From Marinobacterium lacunae (GTDB lineage Bacteria > Pseudomonadota > Gammaproteobacteria > Pseudomonadales > Balneatricaceae), in assembly GCF_000705555.1 (NCBI RefSeq), contig NZ_JMQN01000021.1, positions 1-64,000 of the forward strand: a DNA stretch of 64,000 nt, written 5' to 3'. Below the pieces are notes generated by a model. It worked only from the letters and a program-made list of their open reading frames with translations, was not told the DNA's origin and searched no databases. Each line of letters opens with the position of its first letter. The first letter of the stretch is position 1. Position numbers and translations under genes: made by a program. Below, in pieces: positions 53,225-62,715 of the stretch.

Positions 53225-54048
53225 TGAGTGAACATGAGTCGATCAAGCAATCGCCGCTCGGGCAGGGGACTCGTTACGTAAACCGCTACGATCCGGGGCT
53301 GCTTTACCCGATTGCACGAGAAATAAACTGGCAGGCCAAGGGGATCGATCGCAGTACACTGCCGTTTCGCGGCGTCGATATCTGGAACGCGTACGAGTTG
53401 TCCTGGCTCGACAGCCGCGGCAAGCCAGTGGTGCGTTTGGCTGAATTCCGAATACCGGCAAATTCCGCCCATATTATCGAGTCCAAGTCGTTCAAGCTGT
53501 ATCTCAACTCCTACAACCTGACCCGTTTTGGCAGTGAGTCCGAGGTACAGGCGCATCTCAAACAGGATCTGTCTCAGGCTGCCGGTGGTGATGTCAGTGT
53601 ACGTCTTGTGCGACCTGATGCGCCGCTGCAGATGGGTAAGCTTGAAGGAGCCTGCATCGATGATCTGGAGATCGATGTGGAGCACTACACGCCCGCGCCC
53701 AACCTGTTGCAATCGAGCAATGAGATCGTCAGCGAAACGCTGGTCAGTCATCTGCTGAAATCCAATTGTCCCGTTACGGGGCAGCCGGACTGGGGCAGCG
53801 TTCAAATCCGTTATAAGGGTGGCAAGATTGATCGCAAGGGGCTGCTGGCATACATCGTGTCCTACCGTGAACACGGAGACTTCCACGAACAGTGTGTGGA
53901 GAACATCTTCATGGATATCTGGCAGCGTTGCCGTCCACAGAAGCTGAGTGTGTATGCGCGTTACGTAAGACGCGGCGGGCTGGATATCAACCCTTATCGT
54001 TCCAGCATTGCAGATGAGCCGGTTAACCCTCGCCTGGCGCGACAGTAA
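53224..54048 (+). CDS. queF: NADPH-dependent 7-cyano-7-deazaguanine reductase QueF
   Basis: A 274-residue bimodular (YqcD-type long) QueF that reduces preQ0 to preQ1 in queuosine tRNA modification. The catalytic Cys is in SNCPVTGQPDWG, the substrate Glu/His in REHGDFHEQC, and the NADPH region is ESKSFKLYLNSYN. It is translationally coupled to the ABC permease, an unusual partner for queuosine genes. Confidence 0.95.
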   Translation: MSEHESIKQSPLGQGTRYVNRYDPGLLYPIAREINWQAKGIDRSTLPFRGVDIWNAYELSWLDSRGKPVVRLAEFRIPANSAHIIESKSFKLYLNSYNLTRFGSESEVQAHLKQDLSQAAGGDVSVRLVRPDAPLQMGKLEGACIDDLEIDVEHYTPAPNLLQSSNEIVSETLVSHLLKSNCPVTGQPDWGSVQIRYKGGKIDRKGLLAYIVSYREHGDFHEQCVENIFMDIWQRCRPQKLSVYARYVRRGGLDINPYRSSIADEPVNPRLARQ

Positions 54049-54057
54049 GGATAAAAC

Positions 54058-54615
54058 ATGGATGCTCTAGAACTTTTGCTCAATCGTACCTCCTGCCCGG
54101 CACTTCAGGCTCCGGCTCCAACAGACGAGCAGCTTGAAGTGATGATGAAGGCTGCATCGCGTGCGCCGGATCATGGCTCTCTTACCCCCTACCGCTTCCT
54201 GAGAGTGCAGGATGAGGGGTTGAGCAAACTGGGAGAGCTGTTTCTCTCCGCTAGCCAGACCGAGGCTGGTGAGCTGAGCGATGCGCAGTCAACAAAGCTG
54301 CTGAACATGCCCAAGCGCGCGCCGATGATTTTGGTGGCCATCGCTTGCACGCAGGAGCACCCCAAGGTGCCGGTAAGCGAACAGGTGATCACGGCTGGAT
54401 GCGCTGCGCACTCGGTGGTTCAAGCCGCCAGTGCGTTGGGGCTAGGGGCGATGTGGCGCTCGGGCGATATGGCATTTAACCCTGAAGTGGCCAAGGGGCT
54501 TGGGCTGGCCGATAATGAACAGATCATCGGTTTTATCTATCTGGGGCAGGCTCTCAAGGAGAAGACTGTACCTGAGGCCGATACATCACGCCTGTTGTCC
54601 GACTGGCCGAATTGA
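54058..54615 (+). CDS. Nitroreductase-family protein (YdjA-like)
   Basis: A 185-residue FMN-dependent oxidoreductase of the small YdjA type. ASRAPDHGSLTPYRFLRV and LGLGAMWRSGDMAF are the family motifs. The natural substrate is unknown; members reduce nitroaromatics poorly. It follows queF by 9 bp. Confidence 0.88.
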   Translation: MDALELLLNRTSCPALQAPAPTDEQLEVMMKAASRAPDHGSLTPYRFLRVQDEGLSKLGELFLSASQTEAGELSDAQSTKLLNMPKRAPMILVAIACTQEHPKVPVSEQVITAGCAAHSVVQAASALGLGAMWRSGDMAFNPEVAKGLGLADNEQIIGFIYLGQALKEKTVPEADTSRLLSDWPN

Positions 54616-54625
54616 GCCAACGATC

Positions 54626-55084
54626 ATGAATGAACTGACGACCGATCCGAAACAATTCCTTGCCTGGCTCTACAGGAGCATCCCGTTGACAACGGCGATG
54701 CAGATAGAGCGGTTGGAGTACGACGGTCGTTCACTTGAACTGCATGTGCCACTGGCGCCGAATGTGAATGACAAGGGTACGGGTTTTGGCGGATCCATTT
54801 CAGCACTGGCGACCCTCACCGGTTGGTGTATGACCACGCTCTACCTGCGAGAGCAGGGGCTTGATTGCGACGTGGTGATCGCCGATGCCCACCAAAGTTA
54901 TAAGTCTCCGATCAAAGAGGCGTTTTTCGCGCGGGTGCGTTTGCCCGATCAGGCTGCCTGTGATCACCTGCTGAACCGCATCGGCGAGCGTGACAGGGGG
55001 CGTCTCGATCTTGAGATAGAGGTGCTTTGTGGTGAGCAGGTGGCCTTTGTCATGCAGGGACGCTACGTAGCGATCAAGCGCTGA
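54626..55084 (+). CDS. Thioesterase-fold protein (YiiD C-terminal type)
   Basis: A 152-residue hot-dog-fold protein. NDKGTGFGGSISALATLTGWC matches the YiiD_C thioesterase motif (as NDKGTGFGGS, LATLTGWC). It probably hydrolyses an acyl thioester. It is the last gene of the yadGH-queF operon, starting 10 bp after the nitroreductase stop. Confidence 0.8.
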   Translation: MNELTTDPKQFLAWLYRSIPLTTAMQIERLEYDGRSLELHVPLAPNVNDKGTGFGGSISALATLTGWCMTTLYLREQGLDCDVVIADAHQSYKSPIKEAFFARVRLPDQAACDHLLNRIGERDRGRLDLEIEVLCGEQVAFVMQGRYVAIKR

Positions 55085-55118
55085 TTTCCCCTCCTTAATT
55101 GCTATTATATTTAGACTC

Positions 55119-55149
55119 TTGACTCTGTAGTCGGCTTTAGGGTTTATCC
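55119..55149 (+). promoter_or_regulatory. CueR/MerR-type promoter of the copper ATPase gene
   Basis: TTGACT (-35) and TTATCC (-10) are separated by 19 bases, the overlong spacer of MerR-family promoters, and the spacer holds an imperfect dyad, ACTCT...AGGGT. It lies about 60 bp upstream of copA, consistent with copper induction through CueR. No cueR gene is in the window. Confidence 0.6.
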
Positions 55150-55208
55150 TTTGGTTGTCTGAAGAGTTGATCTGCTTGCGCAGGTCTGAAATCAACAGGA
55201 GGAGTTGT

Positions 55209-57434
55209 ATGGCGATCTATCAATTTGCCCTGAAGCAAGTGAGTTGCGCCGGCTGTGTGCGCAGCATCGAAAAGGCTCTGGGCCGGACTCAGGGTATCCA
55301 GGAGTATTCGATCAACTTCGCAGACCGCACGGCGAGTATCCAGGCTGATCTGGAGCCGGCTGCGGTCATCGATGTGATCGAAGATGCCGGGTATGGCGCT
55401 GAGTTGGTCGAAGATGAAGAGGATCACAGTAGACGCGCGGCGCAGGAGGAAGCGCATTACCGCTCGACCCTGCGTCGCGCGCTGATCGCTCTGGGCATTG
55501 GTTCTTTACTGATGTTGCTGATGTTGACCGATTCCATGCCATCGGTTGATACGCCGGTTGGGCTGGTATTCGGTGTGGCGTCCGCGCTGATTACACTGGC
55601 GGTGTTGTATGGCTGTGCCGGGCATATCTTCAGAGGCGCCTGGAAGGGTTTGCCCCATGGCAATTTCAACATGGATACCCTGATCGCACTGGGTACCGGT
55701 ACGGCCTGGGTCTATTCCACTCTGCTGTTACCGGCGTTGGCGCTGGCACCTGACTGGGTGCCGATGCAGGCACACCATCTGTATTACGAAGCCTCGGTGA
55801 TGATTATCGGTTTTATCCTGCTGGGGCAGGCGCTTGAGGCGCGGTCCCGGGGGAATACCTCGAAAGCGCTGCGAGAGCTGCTCAATCTGCAACCACGCGA
55901 GGCGTTACGCGTGCGTGAGGATGGCGAGAAGACCGTGCCGGTGGCTTTGCTGATACCCGGTGATCGGGTACGGATTCGTCCGGGCGAGCGTGTGCCGGTT
56001 GATGGTGAGGTGATCGAGGGTTCGAGTCATATAGATGAATCGATGCTGACCGGTGAGCCTGTTCCGGTTACTCGCGGTGTAGGCGATAGCGTAACCGGCG
56101 GTACCGTCAATGGCTCCGGCAGTTTGCTGATGGCGGTCAAGGCTGTCGGGCATCAGACGGTGCTGGCCCAGATCGTCAGTGCGGTGCGTCAGGCACAGAA
56201 CTCCAAACCGGCCCTGGGCCGTCTTGCCGACCGTATTGCCGGTGTTTTTGTGCCGGTGGTGATGGCCATCGCGGTGCTGACATTTGCGGTATGGTTGCTC
56301 GTTGGCCCCGATCCTGGCTGGACTTATGCTGTAATCAGCGCCGTTACGGTACTGATTGTTGCCTGTCCCTGTGCCTTGGGGCTGGCGACGCCGATGTCGG
56401 TCATGGTGGGCGTCGGGCGCGCCGCGAGCAAGGGGATTCTGATCCGCAACGGAGATGCGCTGCAGCTGGCAAAAGATCTGACCACACTGGTTTTTGATAA
56501 AACCGGTACGCTGACGGAAGGGCGGCCTCAGGTTGTCGATCAGCGTATCCTCGCCGATGAGACTGAACTGTTTCCCTACATCGCTGCGGTGGAGAAGCGT
56601 GCGGAACATCCATTAGCTCATGCGATAACCCAGTGGTTGAAGGATCGGAACGTGGCGTCAGACATGGCCGTAGAATCCTTCGATGCACGCTCGGGTCGCG
56701 GTGTCGTGGCAAAGGTTCAAGGCGAAAACGTACTGGTCGGCAGTCGTGAACTGATGGATGAAGAGGGCGTCGATTGCGCCTCTCTGGCCAATGATGCCGA
56801 CAGCTTCAGCGGTGCGGGTCGTTCGCTGGTATGGGTTGCCATGGGGGGTGAACTCAAGGCGCTCTTCGCCATTGAGGATCCGCTACGCGAGGATAGTGTC
56901 GAAGCGATCAAGCGTCTGAAAGCCAAAGGGCTGAAGCTTGTCCTGCTATCGGGCGACAACCGCCGGACGGCCGAGGCGATCGCGTCGAGAGTGGGTATCG
57001 AGAATGTAATCGCAGAGGTTAAACCGGAGCAGAAACAGGAGGTAATCCGTGACCTTCAGAGCAAGGGCGAGATCGTTGCCATGGTTGGCGACGGTATTAA
57101 CGATGCCCCAGCTCTGGCGCAGGCCAATATAGGCTATGCCATGGGCTCCGGTACCGATGTGGCGATCAGCAGCGCCGATGTTACCCTGATGCACTCATCG
57201 CTGCTGGCGTTGGCCGATGCGATCGCCATCTCCCGCGCGACGGTTCGCAATATTCAGCAGAACCTCTTTGGGGCTTTTATCTACAACGTGCTCGCGATTC
57301 CTGTCGCAGCCGGTGTGCTGTATCCGGTCGCCGGTGTGTTGCTGAATCCGATCATCGCCGGTGCCGCAATGGCGGCCTCGTCGGTCACGGTTGTCAGCAA
57401 CGCACGGCGATTGCGCAAGCTGCCGCTGGAGTAG
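55209..57434 (+). CDS. copA: Copper-exporting P1B-type ATPase
   Basis: A 741-residue heavy-metal P-type ATPase with one N-terminal metal-binding domain (SCAGC, C13 and C16), eight membrane helices, the ion-path motif CPC (C386-P-C388), the phosphorylation site DKTGT (D430), HP in EHPLAHA and [11 protein letters not shown] and the C-terminal helix [17 protein letters not shown] (as [14 protein letters not shown]) point to Cu(I) export. Start ATG 55209 follows AGGAGGAG; the frame upstream is the promoter region. Confidence 0.95.
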   Translation: MAIYQFALKQVSCAGCVRSIEKALGRTQGIQEYSINFADRTASIQADLEPAAVIDVIEDAGYGAELVEDEEDHSRRAAQEEAHYRSTLRRALIALGIGSLLMLLMLTDSMPSVDTPVGLVFGVASALITLAVLYGCAGHIFRGAWKGLPHGNFNMDTLIALGTGTAWVYSTLLLPALALAPDWVPMQAHHLYYEASVMIIGFILLGQALEARSRGNTSKALRELLNLQPREALRVREDGEKTVPVALLIPGDRVRIRPGERVPVDGEVIEGSSHIDESMLTGEPVPVTRGVGDSVTGGTVNGSGSLLMAVKAVGHQTVLAQIVSAVRQAQNSKPALGRLADRIAGVFVPVVMAIAVLTFAVWLLVGPDPGWTYAVISAVTVLIVACPCALGLATPMSVMVGVGRAASKGILIRNGDALQLAKDLTTLVFDKTGTLTEGRPQVVDQRILADETELFPYIAAVEKRAEHPLAHAITQWLKDRNVASDMAVESFDARSGRGVVAKVQGENVLVGSRELMDEEGVDCASLANDADSFSGAGRSLVWVAMGGELKALFAIEDPLREDSVEAIKRLKAKGLKLVLLSGDNRRTAEAIASRVGIENVIAEVKPEQKQEVIRDLQSKGEIVAMVGDGINDAPALAQANIGYAMGSGTDVAISSADVTLMHSSLLALADAIAISRATVRNIQQNLFGAFIYNVLAIPVAAGVLYPVAGVLLNPIIAGAAMAASSVTVVSNARRLRKLPLE

Positions 57435-57440
57435 CGTTGC

Positions 57441-58004
57441 TTACTGGGCGGAGGGGATAACCTCCGCCCGTTCGATCACGATCGGTGTGACCGGTACATC
57501 TCGAAACGGCGGTTTGCTGGTGGTTTCCACGGCGCTGATACGATCGACCACATCCATACCACTGGTCACACGACCGAACACGGTATAGCCGGGCTGGCCC
57601 GGTCTGCCATCCAGATTCACATTGTTCACGGTGTTGATGAAGAACTGGCTTGTTGCGCTGTTCGGGTTTCGAGTACGCGCCATGGCGACGGTGCCGCGCA
57701 TGTTGGACAGGCCGTTGTCCGATTCATTGGCCACCGGAGGACGGGTCGAGCGCGGTTTGAAATTCTCGTCCATGCCGCCGCCCTGGATCATGAAGCCCGG
57801 GATGACGCGATGGAAAATCATGCCGTCGTAGTACCCGCTCTGCACATAACCCAGAAAGTTTTCGGTACTTTTCGGTGCTTCGGCACTGAGCAGTTCCAGC
57901 TCGATTGTTCCCATGCTGGTTGTCAGTCGCACTGTCTCGGCATTGGCAGATACACTGGCCAGCACGACCAGACAGGCGGCAACTTTTGCCAACAGTTTTC
58001 GCAT
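57441..58004 (-). CDS. Periplasmic cyclophilin-type peptidyl-prolyl isomerase
   Basis: A 187-residue PPIase with a signal peptide (cleaved after VSANA) and a cyclophilin domain: FHRVIPGFMIQGGG, NSATSQFFINT, and YTVFGRVTSGMDVVDRI. It speeds folding of exported proteins. ATG 58004 is the start; it converges on copA with 6 bp between the stops. Confidence 0.93.
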   Translation of the reverse strand: MRKLLAKVAACLVVLASVSANAETVRLTTSMGTIELELLSAEAPKSTENFLGYVQSGYYDGMIFHRVIPGFMIQGGGMDENFKPRSTRPPVANESDNGLSNMRGTVAMARTRNPNSATSQFFINTVNNVNLDGRPGQPGYTVFGRVTSGMDVVDRISAVETTSKPPFRDVPVTPIVIERAEVIPSAQ

Positions 58005-58286
58005 CACTCTCTCCTTATCAGTTGATCGCATCTTGGGGTTTGCGTTTTATCAGGGCCCGACCTGCCAACTAAACGGTGATCAACATATCAAAAAGGTCTA
58101 ATATGCACGTCGACAGATTCACGTATTGTAAAGAGTCTTGGTCGCTGCGCGTATCCCTTTTAATGTCTGCCTGATCTGGCCGATATAAGCATTGTGAGCT
58201 GCAATATTCCGAAAACCGCCAAGTCATCGAGTTGAGCTCAATGACAGTGGCGATCAAACCCGTAACCTGCCTGTTGAGGTTGTGTA

Positions 58287-59960
58287 ATGAAGTTGTTCCG
58301 ACTGAAAGGCAAACTCCTGCTCTTCTCTATTGTACCCATTCTTATGGTTACGGCCGCTGTCATGGTCACGGTTTATATCGAGATGGCCGCGATGGGACAG
58401 GCCGAGATCGATAGTGTTCGAGAGGGGCTGATCAGCGCTAAACGCGAAGAACTCAAAAATTATGTTGAAAGTGCGGTGACGGCGGTTGCTCCATTCGTCG
58501 CCAAAGGTGGAGAGGAAGCCAAGTCTCAGGCGCGGGATGTACTGCGTGCGATCTCGTTCGGCGATGACGGTTATATCTTTGTGTATGACTTCGACGGTAA
58601 CAGGATTGCTTACGGGCCTGACCCTTCGTCGGAGGGTAAGAACTTCATTAGTGTCAAAGATCCTAATGGTGTGCGGGTGATTGATGAGCTGGTCAGCGTG
58701 TCGCGCAAAGGGGGAGGGTATGTCGAGTATGACTGGCTCAAACCCAGCGCCCAGGCGGTGCTGCCCAAACTCAGTTATGCCGCCGGCATCGACAGCTGGG
58801 GCTGGTCGCTGGGAACCGGCGTTTATATTGACGACATCGACAAAATCGTTGAGACCAGACGGGCGGAAATCAAGCACAAAATCGACGGTACGATGCTGAC
58901 CGTCGCCTCAATGATTGCGGGGATTCTGCTGTTGGTGGTGCTGGTTACCCTATATGTCAGCGGCCTGATCGTGCGCCCGTTGCAGCGCACCGCTCAGGCA
59001 TTGAACGCGATCAGCCAGGGTGATGGCGATCTGACCCAGCGTCTGTCGGTGGATAGTCAGGATGAGGTGGGTCAGGTGGCCGTCGGCTTCAACGGCTTTG
59101 CCCAAAACATCCAGCAGGTTATCGTCGAGGTCAAGAATGCTGTCGCATCGTTGACCGAGTCAACGGCGAGTCTGAACGGCGTTGTGGATAAGACACATAC
59201 CGAGGCCAATCTGCAGAAGCGTGAAACCGATCAGGCTGCTGCCGCTATACACGAGATGGCTGCGGCTGTTCAGCAGGTAGCCGGTAGCGCCTCTCAGGCA
59301 GCTGGCGCTGCGCGCGATGCCGATCTGCAGGCGGCCGACGGGCAGGAGGTCGTGGCCAAGACAATAGAGTCGGTAAACCGTCTGGCAGAGGATGTTAATC
59401 GTGCGGCCGAGGTGATTGCCCGACTGGGGCAGGATGCCGATCAGATCGGCAGCATCGTCAATGTGATTCAGGGCGTTGCAGAGCAGACCAATCTTCTGGC
59501 GCTGAATGCGGCAATCGAGGCGGCACGTGCCGGTGAGCAGGGGCGCGGATTCGCAGTGGTTGCGGACGAGGTGCGAACGCTTGCAACTAGAACGCAGCAG
59601 AGCACAGAAGAGATTCACCGCATGATCGAGAAACTTCAGAGCGGTACACGCGATGCGGTATCGGTTATGGAGGCCAGCCAAAACCAGAGCCGTGCGACCA
59701 TGGATACGGCGGCCACAGCCAGAGAGGCTCTGGCCCGCATTACAGAATCGGTTGGCCTCATTACCGAGATGAACACCCAAATTGCCAGTGCTGCTGAACA
59801 GCAGACGGCTGTTGCTGACGAGATCAGTCAGAACGTGCAGAAGATCGCGGATATTGCCGAGAGCACTACCGATAACGCGGAAAAAGTCTCAGGTATGTCG
59901 ATGAGTATGGCAGATATCGAAAAACGCCTGAGCCAGTTGGTCGGGCGTTTTAAAGTGTGA
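58287..59960 (+). CDS. Methyl-accepting chemotaxis protein with single Cache domain
   Basis: A 557-residue chemoreceptor: membrane helix (about 10-30), periplasmic sCache_2 domain (about 35-190, [21 protein letters not shown]), second helix (about 203-228), HAMP (about 230-285), and a cytoplasmic signalling domain whose hairpin tip ([29 protein letters not shown], parts given) is intact. No C-terminal methylation-enzyme tether was seen. sCache_2 receptors often sense small carboxylates. Confidence 0.93.
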   Translation: MKLFRLKGKLLLFSIVPILMVTAAVMVTVYIEMAAMGQAEIDSVREGLISAKREELKNYVESAVTAVAPFVAKGGEEAKSQARDVLRAISFGDDGYIFVYDFDGNRIAYGPDPSSEGKNFISVKDPNGVRVIDELVSVSRKGGGYVEYDWLKPSAQAVLPKLSYAAGIDSWGWSLGTGVYIDDIDKIVETRRAEIKHKIDGTMLTVASMIAGILLLVVLVTLYVSGLIVRPLQRTAQALNAISQGDGDLTQRLSVDSQDEVGQVAVGFNGFAQNIQQVIVEVKNAVASLTESTASLNGVVDKTHTEANLQKRETDQAAAAIHEMAAAVQQVAGSASQAAGAARDADLQAADGQEVVAKTIESVNRLAEDVNRAAEVIARLGQDADQIGSIVNVIQGVAEQTNLLALNAAIEAARAGEQGRGFAVVADEVRTLATRTQQSTEEIHRMIEKLQSGTRDAVSVMEASQNQSRATMDTAATAREALARITESVGLITEMNTQIASAAEQQTAVADEISQNVQKIADIAESTTDNAEKVSGMSMSMADIEKRLSQLVGRFKV

Positions 59961-59987
59961 GCCTGCCAGGCCTAATCGAGAACAGGG

Positions 59988-60028
59988 CGCTCATCGTACA
60001 GCGATGAATGAAAAAGGTACGATGAGCG
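59988..60028. other. 12-bp inverted repeat after the chemoreceptor gene
   Basis: CGCTCATCGTAC (59988-59999) and GTACGATGAGCG (60017-60028) are a perfect inverted repeat around a 17-nt loop, 27 bp after the stop. It lacks a T-run. A second small dyad, CCCGA/TCGGG, follows. It may be a factor-independent terminator of poor type or an RNA-stabilising element. Confidence 0.5.
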
Positions 60029-60147
60029 TCATGTTATAGCCCGATAACATCTGTGTCGGGATAACGGCCGTGTCAGCGACCTTTTCGTGATGGGGGGCAC
60101 TCGCTGCGTACATGCGTTGCCGGTGACCGAATCGATGCTCAGGCGGA

Positions 60148-60642
60148 TTACAGCATGAATGGCGGCGCTGTGAGGTTACGGGCTGGACAGAAGAACAGCG
60201 TTACTTCCCCAAGACGAATACCCCACTTACTGACGCGTGCCCGGTTGATCATCACCTCGCCGGGACGGAGGAAAAAGTCGTCCTCGAAACGCACCACGAT
60301 AGCGCCGTGCCCGGTTTGCAGCCGCATGCGATAGCGCCAGTTCAGCCGTGATCCTGTGGCAACGCCCTCCGCCTCGGCCGTCAGGTCGGCCGCATGGCCG
60401 ACATAGCGTCCGTCTTCTTGAGGGCGGATCGTCCAAACCCTGCGGTCTCGTGCGCCATCCTGATACAGGAACTGCTCCTCCAGCCGTAGCGTGCTGCCAT
60501 CCCAGCGGCCATCAATCTCGACCTGAAACTCGCGCTTGAGCTGGCCGAAACGAGCCTCGAACAATCCCCAGGCATAGACCTTGCCGTCAAAAAACGCTTC
60601 GAGTTTCAGCGTCTCCATGTCGGTGGCCGCGTGCGCACTCAT
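60148..60642 (-). CDS. DUF3833 family protein
   Basis: A 164-residue protein, probably a small beta-barrel. METLKLEAFFDGKVYAWGLFEARFG and LRLEEQFLYQDGARDRRVWTIRP-type segments (in part: FFDGKVYAWGLF, EQFLYQDG) match DUF3833. The usual N-terminal lipobox is absent here, so the protein would start without export. It overlaps the methyltransferase stop by 4 bp and is the last gene of the operon. Confidence 0.8.
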   Translation of the reverse strand: MSAHAATDMETLKLEAFFDGKVYAWGLFEARFGQLKREFQVEIDGRWDGSTLRLEEQFLYQDGARDRRVWTIRPQEDGRYVGHAADLTAEAEGVATGSRLNWRYRMRLQTGHGAIVVRFEDDFFLRPGEVMINRARVSKWGIRLGEVTLFFCPARNLTAPPFML

Positions 60643-61910
60643 TGCGCGGCACCCTCGATGTCAGTTGCGAGTACCGGTTTGGGTTTCAGATGGTAGAAGC
60701 CGACGTCGACTCTGCGGGTTCTGAAGCCCGCTTCGCAATAGCCAAGATAATAGAGCCACATGCGGCGGAAACGCTCGTCAAACCCCAATGCAGTTATCTT
60801 GTCCCACTCTCTGCAGAATGACTCGCGCCAATGCACCAGTGTGCGAGCATAGTCGAGACCGAAGCGTTGCTCATCGAGCAGCTCGAAATGACTGCTGTCC
60901 AGTTGTGCCTTCAGTGCAGCCGGACTTGGCAGCATTCCGCCGGGGAAGATGTAACGTTGGATAAAGTCGGGGTTACGACGGTAGTGCTCGAAGCGCCGAT
61001 CATCGATGCTGATCAGCTGAAGTAGCGCCTCCCCCCCGGGCTTCAGGCAGCGCCTGAGCATGGCAAAGTAACTTCCCCAGTGTTTTTCACCTACCGCCTC
61101 GAACATTTCGATCGACACGATGTGGTCGTACTGCTCCTCCACATCACGGTAGTCGGTCAGGCTGAAGCGGCATTGCTCATCCAGACCTGCGGCGCTGATG
61201 CGCTCGCGTGCCCAGTCCAGTTGCTCACTGGACAGGGTGATGCCGTGTACCTGCACACCGAACTCACGTGCTGCAAGCTCTGCAAAGCCGCCCCAACCGC
61301 AGCCAACCTCCAACACGCTATCGCCCGGCTTAAGCCCAAGCTTGCGGGCAATGGAGCGGTATTTGTGCTGTTGGGCGTCAAATAGGGGCTCATCGCCTTT
61401 AAACAGGGCCGCCGAGTAAGTCATGCTCGGATCAAGCCAGAGCCGATAAAAGTCGTTGCCCAGATCGTAGTGGTAGGCGATGTTACGACGGCTACCACGG
61501 CGGGAGTTGTTGTTACACAGGTGAGTCAATCGGTTCACCAGCCGCAGCCAGGGATGCCCGTGCATAAACGCCTGAAGCCCGGATTCGTTACCTACGGCCC
61601 AGAGAGCGAGGTCATGGATATCGGGGCAATCCCACTCACCCTCCATGAATCCCTCTGCCCAACCGATCAGCCCGCCACGCAGCAGTCGTCTCAGCGGTCG
61701 GTAGCTGTTCAGCCTGATTTGCGCGTGTGGTGCGCCTTCGCGGAGCTGCCCGCAGGATATCCAGCTGCCGCTGGGCAGTTGCAGGTCGAGGCGTCCGTAG
61801 GTGAGTTTCGGCATCATCCGGTTGAGGAACGAAATCCAGCGGCGGTTGAGCCAGCCCTCGGAAGTTGCCGTGGCTGATAAGGTGGCGGCGGGGTACTCAG
61901 ACGGTTTCAT
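60639..61910 (-). CDS. Cyclopropane-fatty-acyl-phospholipid synthase family methyltransferase
   Basis: A 423-residue SAM-dependent enzyme. SAM site VLEVGCGWGGFAELAAREFG (in part: LEVGCGWGGFAE), IVSIEMFEAVGEKHW and the bicarbonate-site Glu/His/Tyr region (SIEMFEAVG, YIFPGGMLPS, YLGYCEAGF) are all recognisable. It methylates acyl chains of membrane lipids, either to cyclopropanes or, in relatives in similar clusters, to methylated or furan fatty acids. It overlaps DUF1365 at its start. Confidence 0.92.
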   Translation of the reverse strand: MKPSEYPAATLSATATSEGWLNRRWISFLNRMMPKLTYGRLDLQLPSGSWISCGQLREGAPHAQIRLNSYRPLRRLLRGGLIGWAEGFMEGEWDCPDIHDLALWAVGNESGLQAFMHGHPWLRLVNRLTHLCNNNSRRGSRRNIAYHYDLGNDFYRLWLDPSMTYSAALFKGDEPLFDAQQHKYRSIARKLGLKPGDSVLEVGCGWGGFAELAAREFGVQVHGITLSSEQLDWARERISAAGLDEQCRFSLTDYRDVEEQYDHIVSIEMFEAVGEKHWGSYFAMLRRCLKPGGEALLQLISIDDRRFEHYRRNPDFIQRYIFPGGMLPSPAALKAQLDSSHFELLDEQRFGLDYARTLVHWRESFCREWDKITALGFDERFRRMWLYYLGYCEAGFRTRRVDVGFYHLKPKPVLATDIEGAAQ

Positions 61911-62715
61911 CGGCGGACGTCCTCGCAGTTCTGATCAGGGTAATCGGTTGTGATGGGGCGGCAACTCGGGGTTGCAGCGGCACGCCCTTGCGCCACAGAC
62001 GCAGGGCCTCCCAGTGGATTCCGGCTATCACCTTCACTGTCATCAGCGGATAGAGCAGAAAGGTACGCACCAGCTGTGCATCGGTTAGTGGCTGGCGTTT
62101 GCCGGTAAAGGTTGCATGAAGCAGGCTGCTGCCGTCGTTGTCGCACTGACGAATGCAGACTGAGACCCGTTTGTCCGGCGGTACAATCCTGAAGCGATAG
62201 TGGGCGTTCATCGGCATAAACGGTGAAACATACAAGGCTTTCGGACACTGCTGGCGTAACGCATCGCCTTGGCGCTCCGAAGGGGCCTCTATCAGGTAAC
62301 TATGCCGCTCACCGAAGGTATTGCTTACCTCGTAGAGCACTGCACTTAGCTGGCCCTCGCGGTTGTGGCAGAAGTAAACGCTGAGCGGGTTGAAGACATA
62401 ACCCAGAATTCTCGGATAACACAGCAACTTGATCGCGCCCTGGGCATCGATATTGGCAGCGGCCATCCTGTCCCTTATCTGCTGCTGCAACGGCGTCTTG
62501 CTGCCATCACCGTGGTCACCGGGATAAAACGCAAACAGGTTGAAGCGGCCCACGGAAAACAGGCGCAACCGCTGGTTCAGGCTGTCGAGCCGGTCGAGGT
62601 CGATGAGCCAGCTTACAACACGGTAGATAAAGCGGTGCCTGCGTGGCTGGAAACGGTGGTGCATCACCTGACCTGCGTACAGGCAACAGTCGGATGGCTG
62701 GATATGGGTCAGCAT
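61897..62715 (-). CDS. DUF1365 family protein
   Basis: A 272-residue protein with HHRFQPRRHRFIYRVVSWLIDLDRL and the family signature YPRILGYVFNPLSVYFCH plus SPFMPMNAHYRF. No reaction is established to my knowledge; it always travels with the FAD oxidoreductase and CFA-synthase-like gene. ATG 62715 overlaps the previous stop (ATGCTGA), so the long frame beyond is not used. Confidence 0.85.
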   Translation of the reverse strand: MLTHIQPSDCCLYAGQVMHHRFQPRRHRFIYRVVSWLIDLDRLDSLNQRLRLFSVGRFNLFAFYPGDHGDGSKTPLQQQIRDRMAAANIDAQGAIKLLCYPRILGYVFNPLSVYFCHNREGQLSAVLYEVSNTFGERHSYLIEAPSERQGDALRQQCPKALYVSPFMPMNAHYRFRIVPPDKRVSVCIRQCDNDGSSLLHATFTGKRQPLTDAQLVRTFLLYPLMTVKVIAGIHWEALRLWRKGVPLQPRVAAPSQPITLIRTARTSADETV

